From Micromonospora sp. WMMD1082 (lineage in GTDB: Bacteria; Actinomycetota; Actinomycetes; Mycobacteriales; Micromonosporaceae): DNA of 64,000 bases. A program made the translations under genes and the position numbers. The stretch lies in the NCBI RefSeq assembly GCF_029626175.1, contig NZ_JARUBM010000002.1, positions 1,054,001-1,118,000 on the forward strand, written 5' to 3'. Shown here in pieces: positions 9,097-17,893 of this stretch; within the stretch, counting starts at the first letter, position 1; every line of letters starts with the position of its first letter. A model generated the notes under the pieces. That model ran no database searches. It worked only from the letters and a program-made list of their open reading frames with translations, and was not told the origin of the DNA.

Positions 9097-9258
9097 CGAA
9101 CCGCCGGCCCCGGCCGGCGCCGGCTGGTCCGGCGCACCCGGCTGCTCCGGCGCACGCCACTGGCCCGGCTGGTCCGGCGCGAATGTGATCGAAATCCGTT
9201 GCCGGTGGTCCCGGCGCTGGATAGCGTGGCGGTACACGGGAAAGGAGGTGGTCCAGAC

Positions 9259-9297
9259 TTGTATAGCAATCGGACTCGTGAGGTGGCTGTCCGCTAG
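9259..9297 (+). CDS. 12-codon leader ORF upstream of rnz
   Basis: A near-perfect Shine-Dalgarno (AAAGGAGGTGG, 9241-9251) precedes TTG 9259, which opens LYSNRTREVAVR followed by TAG. The last codons lie inside the 5' strand (9282-9291) of a long-range stem, so a ribosome on this ORF would disrupt that helix. Strong SD, short peptide and structured RNA together suggest a regulatory leader peptide. I believe I have seen very similar sequence in other actinomycetes, but that is recollection, not a search. Confidence 0.6.
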   Translation: MYSNRTREVAVR

Positions 9298-9456
9298 CCG
9301 CTGTCCTCGACAGTGATCGCCCACCCCTCGGGGTGGGCGCGGTAAGAGTCGTCGAGACCGTGTGGCAGCGGTGCGGCGAAACCACGACAGCCACCCGACC
9401 CCCGGGGTGCCGACCCAGTCCAGTCGGCCCGCGTCAGCGCGGAAGCCCCGGGGGTC
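9282..9456 (+). ncRNA. Structured leader RNA upstream of rnz (two multi-stem domains)
   Basis: Domain one is closed by a perfect 10-bp helix 9282-9291/9386-9395. Inside are helices 9306-9311/9351-9356, 9318-9326/9331-9339 (CTCG loop) and 9362-9365/9382-9385. Domain two is closed by an 11-bp helix 9397-9407/9446-9456, enclosing 9409-9414/9423-9428 and 9429-9433/9438-9442 (TCAG loop), a three-way junction. The rnz SD region CCGGGGG (9466-9472) can alternatively pair with 9399-9405, which would hide the ribosome-binding site. This has the geometry of a cis-regulatory switch. I cannot assign it to a known family; a free-standing small RNA is the alternative. Confidence 0.6.
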
Positions 9457-9478
9457 GCTTCATCTCCGGGGGAGAACC

Positions 9479-10408
9479 GTGTCCATGCGCGAGCTGGTGG
9501 TGCTCGGTACGGCCAGCCAGGCCCCCACCCGAGCCCGCAACCACAACGGCTACGTGCTGCGCTGGGACGACGAGGTGATCCTCTTCGATCCGGGCGAGGG
9601 CAGCCAGCGGCAACTGCTGCACACCGGCGTCACCGCCACCGACCTGACCCGGATATGCGTCACCCACTTCCACGGCGACCACTGCCTCGGCCTGCCCGGC
9701 ACCATCCAGCGCCTTTCCCTGGACCGGGTACCACACCCGGTGGCGGTGCACTTCCCGGCCGAGGGGATCGACTACTTCGCCCGGCTGCGGCATGCCAGCT
9801 CCTTCCACGAGACCGCCGAGCTGGTCGTGGAGCCGATCGAGGCGGACGGGCAGCGGATCGCGCTGCGCTGCGGCACGCTGGAGGCCCGCCGGCTGCGGCA
9901 CCCCATCGACACGTACGGCTACCGGCTGGTGGAGCCGGACGGGTGCCGGATGTTGCCGGAGCGGCTAGCCGCGTACGGCATCGGTGGGCCGGCCGTCGGC
10001 GAGCTGCACCGCGCCGGCCACCTCGACCTCGACGGGCGCCGCGTCACCCTGGCGGAGGTGAGCGTGCCCCGGCCGGGGCAGCGGTTCGCCTTCGTGATGG
10101 ACACCGGCCTCTGCGACGGGGTGTACGCGCTGGCCGAGCACGCCGACCTGCTGGTGATCGAGTCGACGTTCCTGGAATCGGAGGCGGCGCTCGCCGCCGA
10201 GGTCGGGCACCTCACCGCCGGCCAGGCCGCGCGGGTGGCCACCGAATCGGGGGTACGCCGGCTCGTGCTCACCCACTTCTCCCAGCGGTACGCCGACCCG
10301 GCCCGCTTCGCCGAGGAGGCCCGCCGGCACTTCGACGGCGACCTGGTGATCGCCGAGGATCTCACCACGGTTCAGGTGCCGCCCCGACGGGTACCGTCGG
10401 GCAGGTGA
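9479..10408 (+). CDS. rnz: Ribonuclease Z (tRNA 3'-endonuclease)
   Basis: This 309-aa metallo-beta-lactamase-fold protein has the RNase Z motif THFHGDH (His63, His65, Asp67, His68), the N-terminal [22 protein letters not shown] and a later LTHFSQRY. It trims 3' trailers of tRNA precursors lacking encoded CCA. GTG 9479 (MSMREL), 4 nt after GGGGGAG, fits the family N-terminus; ATG 9485 is an alternative. A structured leader precedes it. Its stop overlaps the next start (GTGA). Confidence 0.92.
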   Translation: MSMRELVVLGTASQAPTRARNHNGYVLRWDDEVILFDPGEGSQRQLLHTGVTATDLTRICVTHFHGDHCLGLPGTIQRLSLDRVPHPVAVHFPAEGIDYFARLRHASSFHETAELVVEPIEADGQRIALRCGTLEARRLRHPIDTYGYRLVEPDGCRMLPERLAAYGIGGPAVGELHRAGHLDLDGRRVTLAEVSVPRPGQRFAFVMDTGLCDGVYALAEHADLLVIESTFLESEAALAAEVGHLTAGQAARVATESGVRRLVLTHFSQRYADPARFAEEARRHFDGDLVIAEDLTTVQVPPRRVPSGR

Positions 10409-10914
10409 CCGTCACGCTGCGTCCCGCGACACCGGACGACCTGATGGCGGTGGGTGCCCTGCACCAACGCTCCCGGGTCGCCGCGTACTCCTCCTTCCTG
10501 CCCGCGGAGGCGCTGGCCGACCCGACCCCGGAGGCGATGGGTCGATACTGGGCCGAGCGATGGGTCTGGGAGCGGGATGATCACCGGATGACGGTGGCCG
10601 AGCGGGACGGCGCGCTGGCCGGCTTCAGCTATCTGGGCCCGGACGACGAGGGTGACCCCGGCACCGGGCTGCTCTGCGCCATCCACCTCGACCCGGCCGA
10701 GCGGGGCCGGGGCGTCGGCCGGCAGTTGATGATCGACGCGCTGGCCGGCATGCGGGCGCGGGGCTGGCGTCGCGCCGTGCTCTGGGTGCTGCGCGACAAC
10801 ACCCCCGCCCGCCGCTTCTACGAACGCGGCGGCTGGCAGCCCACCGGGGCGGAACACACCGAGATGATCGGCACCGCGTACGCCCCCCAACTCCGCTACA
10901 CCCGCCCCCTCTGA
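10405..10914 (+). CDS. GNAT-family N-acetyltransferase
   Basis: This 169-aa single-domain GNAT protein has [16 protein letters not shown] at the N-terminus, the acetyl-CoA loop [11 protein letters not shown] (motif A), and [21 protein letters not shown] (motif B). It starts at GTG 10405, overlapping the rnz stop, so it is translationally coupled to rnz. The substrate is unknown; the family includes ribosomal-protein and small-molecule acetylases. A hairpin 40 nt downstream may end the transcript. Confidence 0.88.
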   Translation: MTVTLRPATPDDLMAVGALHQRSRVAAYSSFLPAEALADPTPEAMGRYWAERWVWERDDHRMTVAERDGALAGFSYLGPDDEGDPGTGLLCAIHLDPAERGRGVGRQLMIDALAGMRARGWRRAVLWVLRDNTPARRFYERGGWQPTGAEHTEMIGTAYAPQLRYTRPL

Positions 10915-10953
10915 CAGCCCACCCGGGCCACGGCGGGAATGCGCCAAGATCTC

Positions 10954-10988
10954 GGACATTTTCCGTTAGCGCAGAACGGAAACTGTCC
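10954..10988. terminator. Hairpin downstream of rnz-GNAT
   Basis: Arms 10954-10967 and 10975-10988 pair at 13 of 14 positions around a 7-nt loop. No U tract follows. It may terminate the rnz operon or be an interspersed intergenic repeat; the adjoining CCAAGATCT motif recurs near 11112. Confidence 0.5.
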
Positions 10989-11115
10989 AAGTCAGCCGGT
11001 CTCTTCGGGACGCCGCGCAGGCGCAAAGAGGGCATGCGGTCTGCCGCGCGGTCGGCTCGGCCCGCGTGGACCACGAAGCCCGCAAGGGCAAGGCCCCGTC
11101 GGATCACGCTCCCAA

Positions 11116-11189
11116 GATCTGCACAGTTTCAGGGATACTGCTGCCTCAACTCCGGCCGAGGCAGCAGTATCAGGGAAGTTGCGCGGATC
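11116..11189. repeat. 74-nt imperfect inverted repeat abutting a truncated gene
   Basis: A perfect 14-bp stem (11134-11147/11158-11171, 10-nt loop) is extended outward by partial complementarity to 11116 and 11189. It ends exactly at the ATG (11190) of the TPR fragment. It could be a small interspersed repeat whose insertion removed the 5' part of that gene, or a regulatory hairpin. Confidence 0.55.
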
Positions 11190-12107
11190 ATGAACCCGGA
11201 CCGGGACCTTTTGTCACCGTTGCTCCCTGCGTGGAGCAGAAAGCGCCCGGGTGTACGCCCTGCTGCACGCTCGCGGTGGTCTTTTCGGCGTCGGCTTCGG
11301 CGCGGTGGTGCGTTCTCGCGTCGGGCTGGCAGTCTTGGCGGGCTGCTCGCAGTGCTCGCCGAGCAAACGCAACTTGCCGGATGGTCAGCGTTCGATGCCG
11401 GGCAACACGCAGAGGCTCGCCAACTGTGGCGGACCAGTCTCGACGCAGCCGATGATGCCCAGGATCGGGCGCTGTCCGGCAACGCATTGGCGTTCCTCGC
11501 CTACCAGCAGCTCACCTTAGGCGGCGATGGTGCCAGCACCGCTTCGGCGTCGTACGAGACGGCCGGTCATGACGTCACGCCCGGTGTACGGGCACTGCTG
11601 CATCTGCGGACCGCGTGGGCGCACGCGGTCGCCGGAAATGCCGCCGCGACCTCGCGGCATCTCGGGATCGGCACCGCCTGTCTCGCCGAGCACGACGACC
11701 GGCCCGAGCCGGACTGGGTCTACTGGGTCGACCAGACCGAAGGCGAGATCATGACCGGCCGCTGCTGGACGGTGCTTCACCGACCGGTGCGCGCCATCCC
11801 CGTCCTCACCCGGGCGCTCGCCGGTTTCGATGACACCCATGCCCGCGACAAGGCCCTGTACCTGTCGTGGTTGGCCGACGCATATGTCGACGCGAACGAG
11901 ATCGAGCAGGCGTGCAGCATCGCGGCGGATGCGGTACGGCTCAGCGCCGGGGTCGGGTCCAGTCGACCGGCCGCGCGCATTGGTGCTCTGTTTCGAAGGT
12001 TGGAGCAGCACTCCGGCCTGGCCTGCGTAGCGCAGCTGCGGACGCAGGTCGCCGACGGTGCTACTCGACCTCGACTGTCCGGCGGAGCCACGCCAGATAG
12101 TCGTTAG
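11190..12107 (+). pseudogene. TPR-type regulator fragment lacking its N-terminal HTH domain
   Basis: From about 11330 the frame encodes clear helical-repeat sequence (LLAVLAEQTQLAGWSAFDAGQHAEARQ, then ALLHLRTAWAHAVAGN and later ALYLSWLADAYVDANE). This is the C-terminal TPR half of actinobacterial XRE-type regulators. No HTH domain precedes it, and the first 45 residues are an Arg-rich, unstructured-looking reading, so the 5' part seems lost or frameshifted. A TTA codon lies at 11517-11519, rare in such genomes. The last 47 nt overlap the convergent cutA gene. A shortened expressed protein cannot be excluded. Confidence 0.6.
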
Positions 12108-12384
12108 ATCCGTCCACTATCGCCGTGGCGGTCACCTGCGGATTGGTCCACGTGTGTTCGGCGATGAGGTGTTGCTCCAGCTCGGCGTACCGGCTGGCGG
12201 TAGTGATCAGCAGCACCTGCCACTCCTCACCGTTGCCCTGTTGGTCGAGATGCCAGAACACCGATGCCACAGGGCCTACCACCTGGGCGCTAGCGGCGAG
12301 CCGGCCGGCGACGGCGCTCTGCGCGAGTCGGATCCCGGCCTCCCGCGAATCGGTGGCGGTTGATACCTGCACATAGTCGCTCAC
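12061..12384 (-). CDS. cutA: CutA-like divalent-cation tolerance protein
   Basis: This 107-aa protein has the CutA1 pattern: QVSTATDSREAGIRLAQSAV, then VASVFWHLDQQ, EEWQVLLITTASRY, and HTWTNPQVTATAIVDGSNDYLAWL. CutA forms a small ferredoxin-like trimer associated with copper tolerance, though its function is unsettled. GTG 12384 is preferred over GTG 12393 because TAGGGT (12397-12392, minus) places a leaderless start 7 nt downstream. The gene converges on, and slightly overlaps, the TPR fragment. Confidence 0.85.
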   Translation of the reverse strand: MSDYVQVSTATDSREAGIRLAQSAVAGRLAASAQVVGPVASVFWHLDQQGNGEEWQVLLITTASRYAELEQHLIAEHTWTNPQVTATAIVDGSNDYLAWLRRTVEVE

Positions 12385-12601
12385 CTGGCACACCCTATTG
12401 CGCTGCCACGGGCAGCCACTGGTGCTGACGTCCGCGGACAGGAGTGGACGACCGGCGGACGGTCACGCTCTGGCCCCGCCCGACTCCTACTCATGACGCT
12501 GTTGGTCAGGCAGTGGAGGCCATCCCGACCCGAACGCGATGGCCTCCACCGCCGGCACTTTCGCCGAGGCTGGAGGTCGTGATGCGAGTGCGCTTCCGAA
12601 C

Positions 12602-12856
12602 ATGTCGGGTACTGGGCGGTGCACACTGAGCACCCACGGACCAATCCTGCCCATCTGGACCTGTGGCGACTGCGACCGACCCTGGCCCTGCCCCACCCGA
12701 AGACACCAACTACGCGCCGAGTATGCCGACGCTCCGGTATCGCTGGCTATCTACCTCGGCGCGTACCTGGTAAAAGCCGCCGAGGACATGCCCTGGACTC
12801 CAGCTGGGGCGCTGCACAGCCGATTCATCGGCTGGGTCAGGCACACCGGAGGGTGA
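12602..12856 (+). CDS. Small Cys-motif protein of unknown function
   Basis: This protein of about 84 aa contains WTCGDCDRPWPC (a Cys cluster that could bind metal), then RRHQLRAEYADAPVSLAIYLGAYLVKAAEDMPW and ALHSRFIGW. Similar small proteins sit next to XRE/TPR regulators in Micromonospora-type genomes and are often labelled flavin reductase without good cause. The start is uncertain: ATG 12602 lacks a ribosome-binding site. A good SD (GGAGG, 12572-12576) instead serves a 16-codon frame ending at 12629, which could feed re-initiation at the CTG 12626. Confidence 0.5.
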   Translation: MSGTGRCTLSTHGPILPIWTCGDCDRPWPCPTRRHQLRAEYADAPVSLAIYLGAYLVKAAEDMPWTPAGALHSRFIGWVRHTGG

Positions 12857-12868
12857 GGGAGCCCCATC

Positions 12869-13807
12869 TCATGTCCCGTCCCGGTCGGAGTCGACGGCGA
12901 AGTTGATCACGCCGAGGTAGCCGTCGCCGTCTTCGGTCACCGTCAGCAGCATGCTGTCGGCGTAGATCGAGTCGTTGTCGTTGACGGTGTCCCGCCCGGT
13001 GTGCGCCGCGTACGGCGGGGTGGCGAAGACCTTCGTGTTCAGCGCCTCGTCGAACATCACCTGCGTGGTCAGCACCCGGGCGTTGTCGACGTGCACCATC
13101 GCGTGGATGTGCACGGTCCGGCCCCGGTACCAGCCGGGCCAGACGGTGGTGAACTCGACGATGCCGTCGGCGTTGGTGACCTGCGCGCCGCGCAGGTAGC
13201 GCTGGTCGTCGGTCGGGGTCAGGTCGGCCATGTCGCCGCCACCGGAATCACCCCCGGGCGGGGCGCCACCACCGCCGGGGCCACCGCTGGGCGGAGTGCC
13301 ACCGGGACCGCCCGCGCCCGGGCCGCCGCTCGGTGGGGTGCCGCCCTCCGGCGTACCGCCCGCTGGGGTGCCGCCGCCGGAGGCGCCGTTCGCGCCCGAC
13401 GACTGCGCCTCGGCGCCCGAGTAGAGCCCGGCCGCGTCGCAGTGCCAGATCTCCACCACCGCGTTCGGCAGCGGCCCGCACCGCTCGCTGTCCTGGACCC
13501 GGATGGCCAACCGGAGCCGTACGCCCTCGCGGTCCTCCCGGATGTCGCTGCGGATCTTGTCGGCGTCGAAGTAGTACGGGCCCTGGGTGGTGCTCGCCGT
13601 CAGGGTGCAGGTGTTTGCCCCGTCGAAGAGCGAGGTCAGATCGTTGGCAGTGGTCGCCTGCGGCGCGACGGTCTCGCCGGTCGAGGTGGTGACGGTGCCG
13701 CCGTCCCGGCCGCAGGCGGCCAGCAGCCCGGCCAGCCCCACCGAGCCGATCCCGGCGATCACCCGCCGCCGGCTGACCCGCTGCCCCTCATGGTGGTCGT
13801 ACCCCAT
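12869..13807 (-). CDS. Secreted intradiol ring-cleavage dioxygenase-like protein
   Basis: This 312-aa protein has an RRR-containing N-terminus and hydrophobic stretch ending GLLAACG, a Tat/lipoprotein-like signal. The catalytic half has CTLTASTTQGPYYFD, NAVVEIWHCDAAGLYS and PGWYRGRTVHIHAMVH, containing the Tyr/His iron ligands of protocatechuate 3,4-dioxygenase-type enzymes. A Gly/Pro/Ser-rich insert of about 60 residues (repeats such as GGTPPSGGPG) interrupts the domain. ATG 13807 follows GGGAG. Exported members of this kind exist, but natural substrates are poorly known. No catechol pathway genes lie nearby. Confidence 0.85.
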   Translation of the reverse strand: MGYDHHEGQRVSRRRVIAGIGSVGLAGLLAACGRDGGTVTTSTGETVAPQATTANDLTSLFDGANTCTLTASTTQGPYYFDADKIRSDIREDREGVRLRLAIRVQDSERCGPLPNAVVEIWHCDAAGLYSGAEAQSSGANGASGGGTPAGGTPEGGTPPSGGPGAGGPGGTPPSGGPGGGGAPPGGDSGGGDMADLTPTDDQRYLRGAQVTNADGIVEFTTVWPGWYRGRTVHIHAMVHVDNARVLTTQVMFDEALNTKVFATPPYAAHTGRDTVNDNDSIYADSMLLTVTEDGDGYLGVINFAVDSDRDGT

Positions 13808-13895
13808 GGTTGTCTCCCGTCGTCGTGCCTGGCAGCAACGATAGGAACGGCGAATGGGCGGACACTTTGCCGCGCTTGTGTGCCCGCTGTGCGTT

Positions 13896-13931
13896 CGAGG
13901 GCTCCTTCCCGGCACCGGGAAGGAGCCCTCG
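13896..13931. terminator. Strong hairpin terminator after cystathionine beta-synthase
   Basis: Sixteen perfect base pairs (13896-13911/13916-13931) with a GCAC loop, 15 nt after the end of the minus-strand cystathionine beta-synthase gene. Confidence 0.8.
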
Positions 13932-13945
13932 CGGGGGTTCCGGGG

Positions 13946-15316
<1,371 letters not shown>

Positions 15317-15400
15317 CTCAGTAGTGCCCTTCTGCTTCGGCGCCGGCGCGCCAGGCCGGGCGGGTGACTCAGGTGAATTCCCGCGCCCAGGGTACGTCGG

Positions 15401-15757
15401 TCAGGGCACCACCTGGCCGGGGACCACGGAGCTGCGACGCGCCTCCCACTCCAGGAACCGCTCGGTCTCGGCGAGCACCGCACCGGCCAGCCAGGTGACC
15501 ATCACCGCGTCGTCGATCAACCCGAACACGGCGAGGAACATCTCCGGGACCACGTCGATCGGGGAGACGATGTACGCCGTGGCCGCCGTCATCATGGCCA
15601 GCCGGAGGCCGCCGTCGTACTGGCCACGGGCGGTGGCCGCGATCATCCTGGGCAGCGCCCCGATCCGCGCGCCGAGCGACGGTCCGCCCCGGGCGCCGGC
15701 CGTCAGTGCCCGCGCCAGGGCCACGAACGCGGCACCCCGTCTCAACGTCTTAGCCAT
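15401..15757 (-). CDS. YkvA-like DUF1232 membrane protein
   Basis: This 118-aa protein carries the DUF1232/YkvA core YIVSPIDVVPEMFLAVFGLIDDAVMVTWL, a short hydrophobic segment with the conserved SPIDxxPD-type turn. ATG 15757 follows GAGAGGAGCACG, a good ribosome-binding site; the longer open frame lacks one. Function of the family is unknown. It is transcribed toward cystathionine beta-synthase with an 84-nt gap. Confidence 0.85.
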   Translation of the reverse strand: MAKTLRRGAAFVALARALTAGARGGPSLGARIGALPRMIAATARGQYDGGLRLAMMTAATAYIVSPIDVVPEMFLAVFGLIDDAVMVTWLAGAVLAETERFLEWEARRSSVVPGQVVP

Positions 15758-15896
15758 CGTCGTGCTCCTCTCCACGTGCAGCGTGACGCCCCGCCGCAAC
15801 ACCATCCATCCAAGTACCCAGAACGGTCGTTTTCCAGGCACCGGAGCGCCGTGACGACGACAGCGGGCCGTCGGAGGGGCGCGCTAGTGTCACGGT

Positions 15897-16949
15897 ATGG
15901 GGGTCGCTGGTTCCGTCCTACCGGATCGTCCGCGCTGGCGGCGCGCCCTGCGGGTGGCCCGCCTGGCGGCCATCGGCACGGGCGCCACCGTGGCGGCCGC
16001 GGCGGCAACCACCGGCGTGCTCCTCGGTCAGGCCCGGCAGGCCCGCCGCACCATTCCCATGGCCGAGGCGCCCCCGCCACGCTGCGACGGCGTCTACGGC
16101 GCGAAGTTCCCCGGCCCCGCGATCACCATGGTCGTCCTCGGGGACTCCTCGGCCGCCGGGTACGGCGTGCACCGCCGCCGGGAGACGCCGGGGGCGCTGT
16201 TGGCCACCGGCCTGTCCCGACGCCTCCAACGGCCCGTCCGGCTGCACCGCTTCGCCGTGGTGGGCGCCATCTCGGCCGGTCTCCGCTTCCAGGTCGAGGC
16301 GGCCCTGGAGTGCGACCCCGATGTCGCGGTCATCCTGATCGGCGGCAACGACGTGACCAACCGTACGCCGCCCGCCCTGGCCGTGCGCTACCTCGTCGAG
16401 GGGGTCCGCACGCTACGCGCGTCCGGCGCCGAGGTGGTCGTCGGCACCTGCCCCGACCTGGGCGCGATCCGCCCCATCCAGCCCCCGCTGCGGTGGCTGG
16501 CCCGCCGGTGGAGCCGACAGCTCGCCGCCGCGCAGACGGTCGCCGTCGTGTCCGCCGGCGGTTGGACGGTCTCCCTGGGTGACCTGCTCGGTCCCCGGTT
16601 CACCGCCGAGCCGGGGCGGATGTTCGCCTGGGACCGGTTCCACCCCTCGGCCGACGGTTACGCGGTGGCCGCCGCCGCGCTGTTGCCGACGGTGCTCTCC
16701 GCGTTGGGCCACGGCGCCGAACGCCGGCCTTCGCCAACCCGGCTCGAAGGCGTACGGTCGTTGCCGAAGGCTGCTCACGAGGCGGCGCGGCACCCGGGGA
16801 CGGAGGTCAGTGGCACGGAGGTCCGGGGCAGCGAGAACGGCCCGGCCGGTCGCTGGGCGCAACTGCGCCGGCGGGGGTTCTTCGGCGTCGGCACGGCGCC
16901 GCAGTCAGCTCCCACCGCCGACTCACCCGCAGTGGAAGGACTCTCATGA
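15897..16949 (+). CDS. SGNH/GDSL hydrolase with N-terminal membrane segment
   Basis: This 350-aa protein has an N-terminal hydrophobic anchor (about 22-45), then the SGNH blocks: VVLGDSSA (Ser84), GGND (149-152) and DRFHP (Asp246, His249). It is an esterase/lipase-like or acyl-modifying hydrolase facing the cell exterior. A tail of about 95 residues after the catalytic domain is low complexity. TAGTGT (15885-15890) lies 6 nt before ATG 15897, a leaderless promoter. Its stop overlaps a 21-codon ORF that bridges to a second SGNH gene. Confidence 0.88.
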   Translation: MGVAGSVLPDRPRWRRALRVARLAAIGTGATVAAAAATTGVLLGQARQARRTIPMAEAPPPRCDGVYGAKFPGPAITMVVLGDSSAAGYGVHRRRETPGALLATGLSRRLQRPVRLHRFAVVGAISAGLRFQVEAALECDPDVAVILIGGNDVTNRTPPALAVRYLVEGVRTLRASGAEVVVGTCPDLGAIRPIQPPLRWLARRWSRQLAAAQTVAVVSAGGWTVSLGDLLGPRFTAEPGRMFAWDRFHPSADGYAVAAAALLPTVLSALGHGAERRPSPTRLEGVRSLPKAAHEAARHPGTEVSGTEVRGSENGPAGRWAQLRRRGFFGVGTAPQSAPTADSPAVEGLS

Positions 16950-17011
16950 CCGAGCGGATCAGGCACCCGTACGAGTCACCGGCCGGCATCCCCGCGACGG
17001 TGGCGACATGA
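16946..17011 (+). CDS. 21-codon ORF bridging two SGNH hydrolase genes
   Basis: ATG 16946 overlaps the upstream stop (ATGA) and has a well-placed SD (GGAAGGA, 16934-16940). It encodes MTERIRHPYESPAGIPATVAT and stops in TGA 17009-17011, overlapping the start of the second SGNH gene (ATGA). The downstream gene has no SD of its own, so this ORF looks like a translational-coupling bridge. Whether the peptide has a function is unknown. Confidence 0.5.
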   Translation: MTERIRHPYESPAGIPATVAT

Positions 17012-17799
17012 CCGGCCTGCCTCCCCGCGCACGGGCGGCCCGCACCGCCGCCTTCTCCCTGCTCGCCGGCACGATCGGCGGCGCGGCGGTGCTCGTCGGC
17101 CAGGCCGTCGTGGCGCGCAACCGCCGATACGCCCAGCCGGAGCTGGGGCTGGCGCTGCGGGCCACCGTCGGCCGGGCCGGCGCCCCGCCGCTGCGGCTGG
17201 TGCTGCTCGGCGACTCCTCCGCCCTCGGTGTCGGGGTGGACCGCCTCGGCGACACCATCGGCGGGCAGCTGGCCGAGTTGCTCGCCGAGGGGTCGGCCGG
17301 GCGCCGGGTGCACCTGTCCAGCGTCGGCGTCTCCGGTTCGCGCTCCACCGACCTGGCCACCCAGGTGGCCCGGGCCCTGCTCGGCGAGCGGCCGGACGTG
17401 GCGGTCATCCTGGTCGGCGCCAACGACGTCACCGACATGCGACGCCCGACCGAGGCCGCCGCCTACCTCGGTGCGGCCGTGCACCGGCTGCGCCAGGCCG
17501 GTGTCGAGGTCGTGGTCGGCACCTGCCCGGATCTCGGCGCCGTACGCGCGATCGCGCCGCCGCTGCGGCAGGTCGTCGGCTGGGCGGGGCGCCGCGTCGC
17601 CCGGGCACAGACCGGCGCCGTGCTCGACGCCGGCGGGACGGTGGTCGACCTGGCCACCGAGACGGGCCCGGTGTTCCGGGCCGACGCCGGCACCTTCTGT
17701 CACGACGGCTACCACCCCTCCGCCGACGGTTACCGGGTCTGGGCCCACGCCCTGCTGCCCGCGGTGGCCGCCGCCGCGGCCGTCACCCCCCGCCGCTGA
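17008..17799 (+). CDS. SGNH/GDSL hydrolase, second copy
   Basis: This 263-aa paralogue of the upstream hydrolase has an N-terminal hydrophobic segment (about 13-35), LVLLGDSSA (Ser70), GAND (137-140) and DGYHP (Asp233, His236). Both share EVVVGTCPDLGA, showing a tandem duplication. It starts at ATG 17008 inside the stop of the bridging mini-ORF. It lacks the long C-terminal tail of its neighbour. Substrate unknown; probably exported or membrane-tethered. Confidence 0.88.
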   Translation: MTGLPPRARAARTAAFSLLAGTIGGAAVLVGQAVVARNRRYAQPELGLALRATVGRAGAPPLRLVLLGDSSALGVGVDRLGDTIGGQLAELLAEGSAGRRVHLSSVGVSGSRSTDLATQVARALLGERPDVAVILVGANDVTDMRRPTEAAAYLGAAVHRLRQAGVEVVVGTCPDLGAVRAIAPPLRQVVGWAGRRVARAQTGAVLDAGGTVVDLATETGPVFRADAGTFCHDGYHPSADGYRVWAHALLPAVAAAAAVTPRR

Positions 17800-17893
17800 C
17801 CGGCCCTTTCCCGGTCGGCCGACGCGCGACGGGTGAGATTTCCCCGCGCCCGGAAACTTCCGCCGCAAGTTACCGGCGAGTTAACGTGGGCAC

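Noticed and set aside
9318..9339. A simple terminator hairpin after the M42 hydrolase gene
   Set aside because: The 9-bp stem has no U tract and is nested within the longer helices 9282-9395, so it is better read as part of the structured leader, although termination here is not excluded.
13230..13424. A CRISPR-like or tandem-repeat array
   Set aside because: The repetition comes from Gly/Pro codons inside the dioxygenase gene. There are no regular spacers. I saw no CRISPR array in the window.
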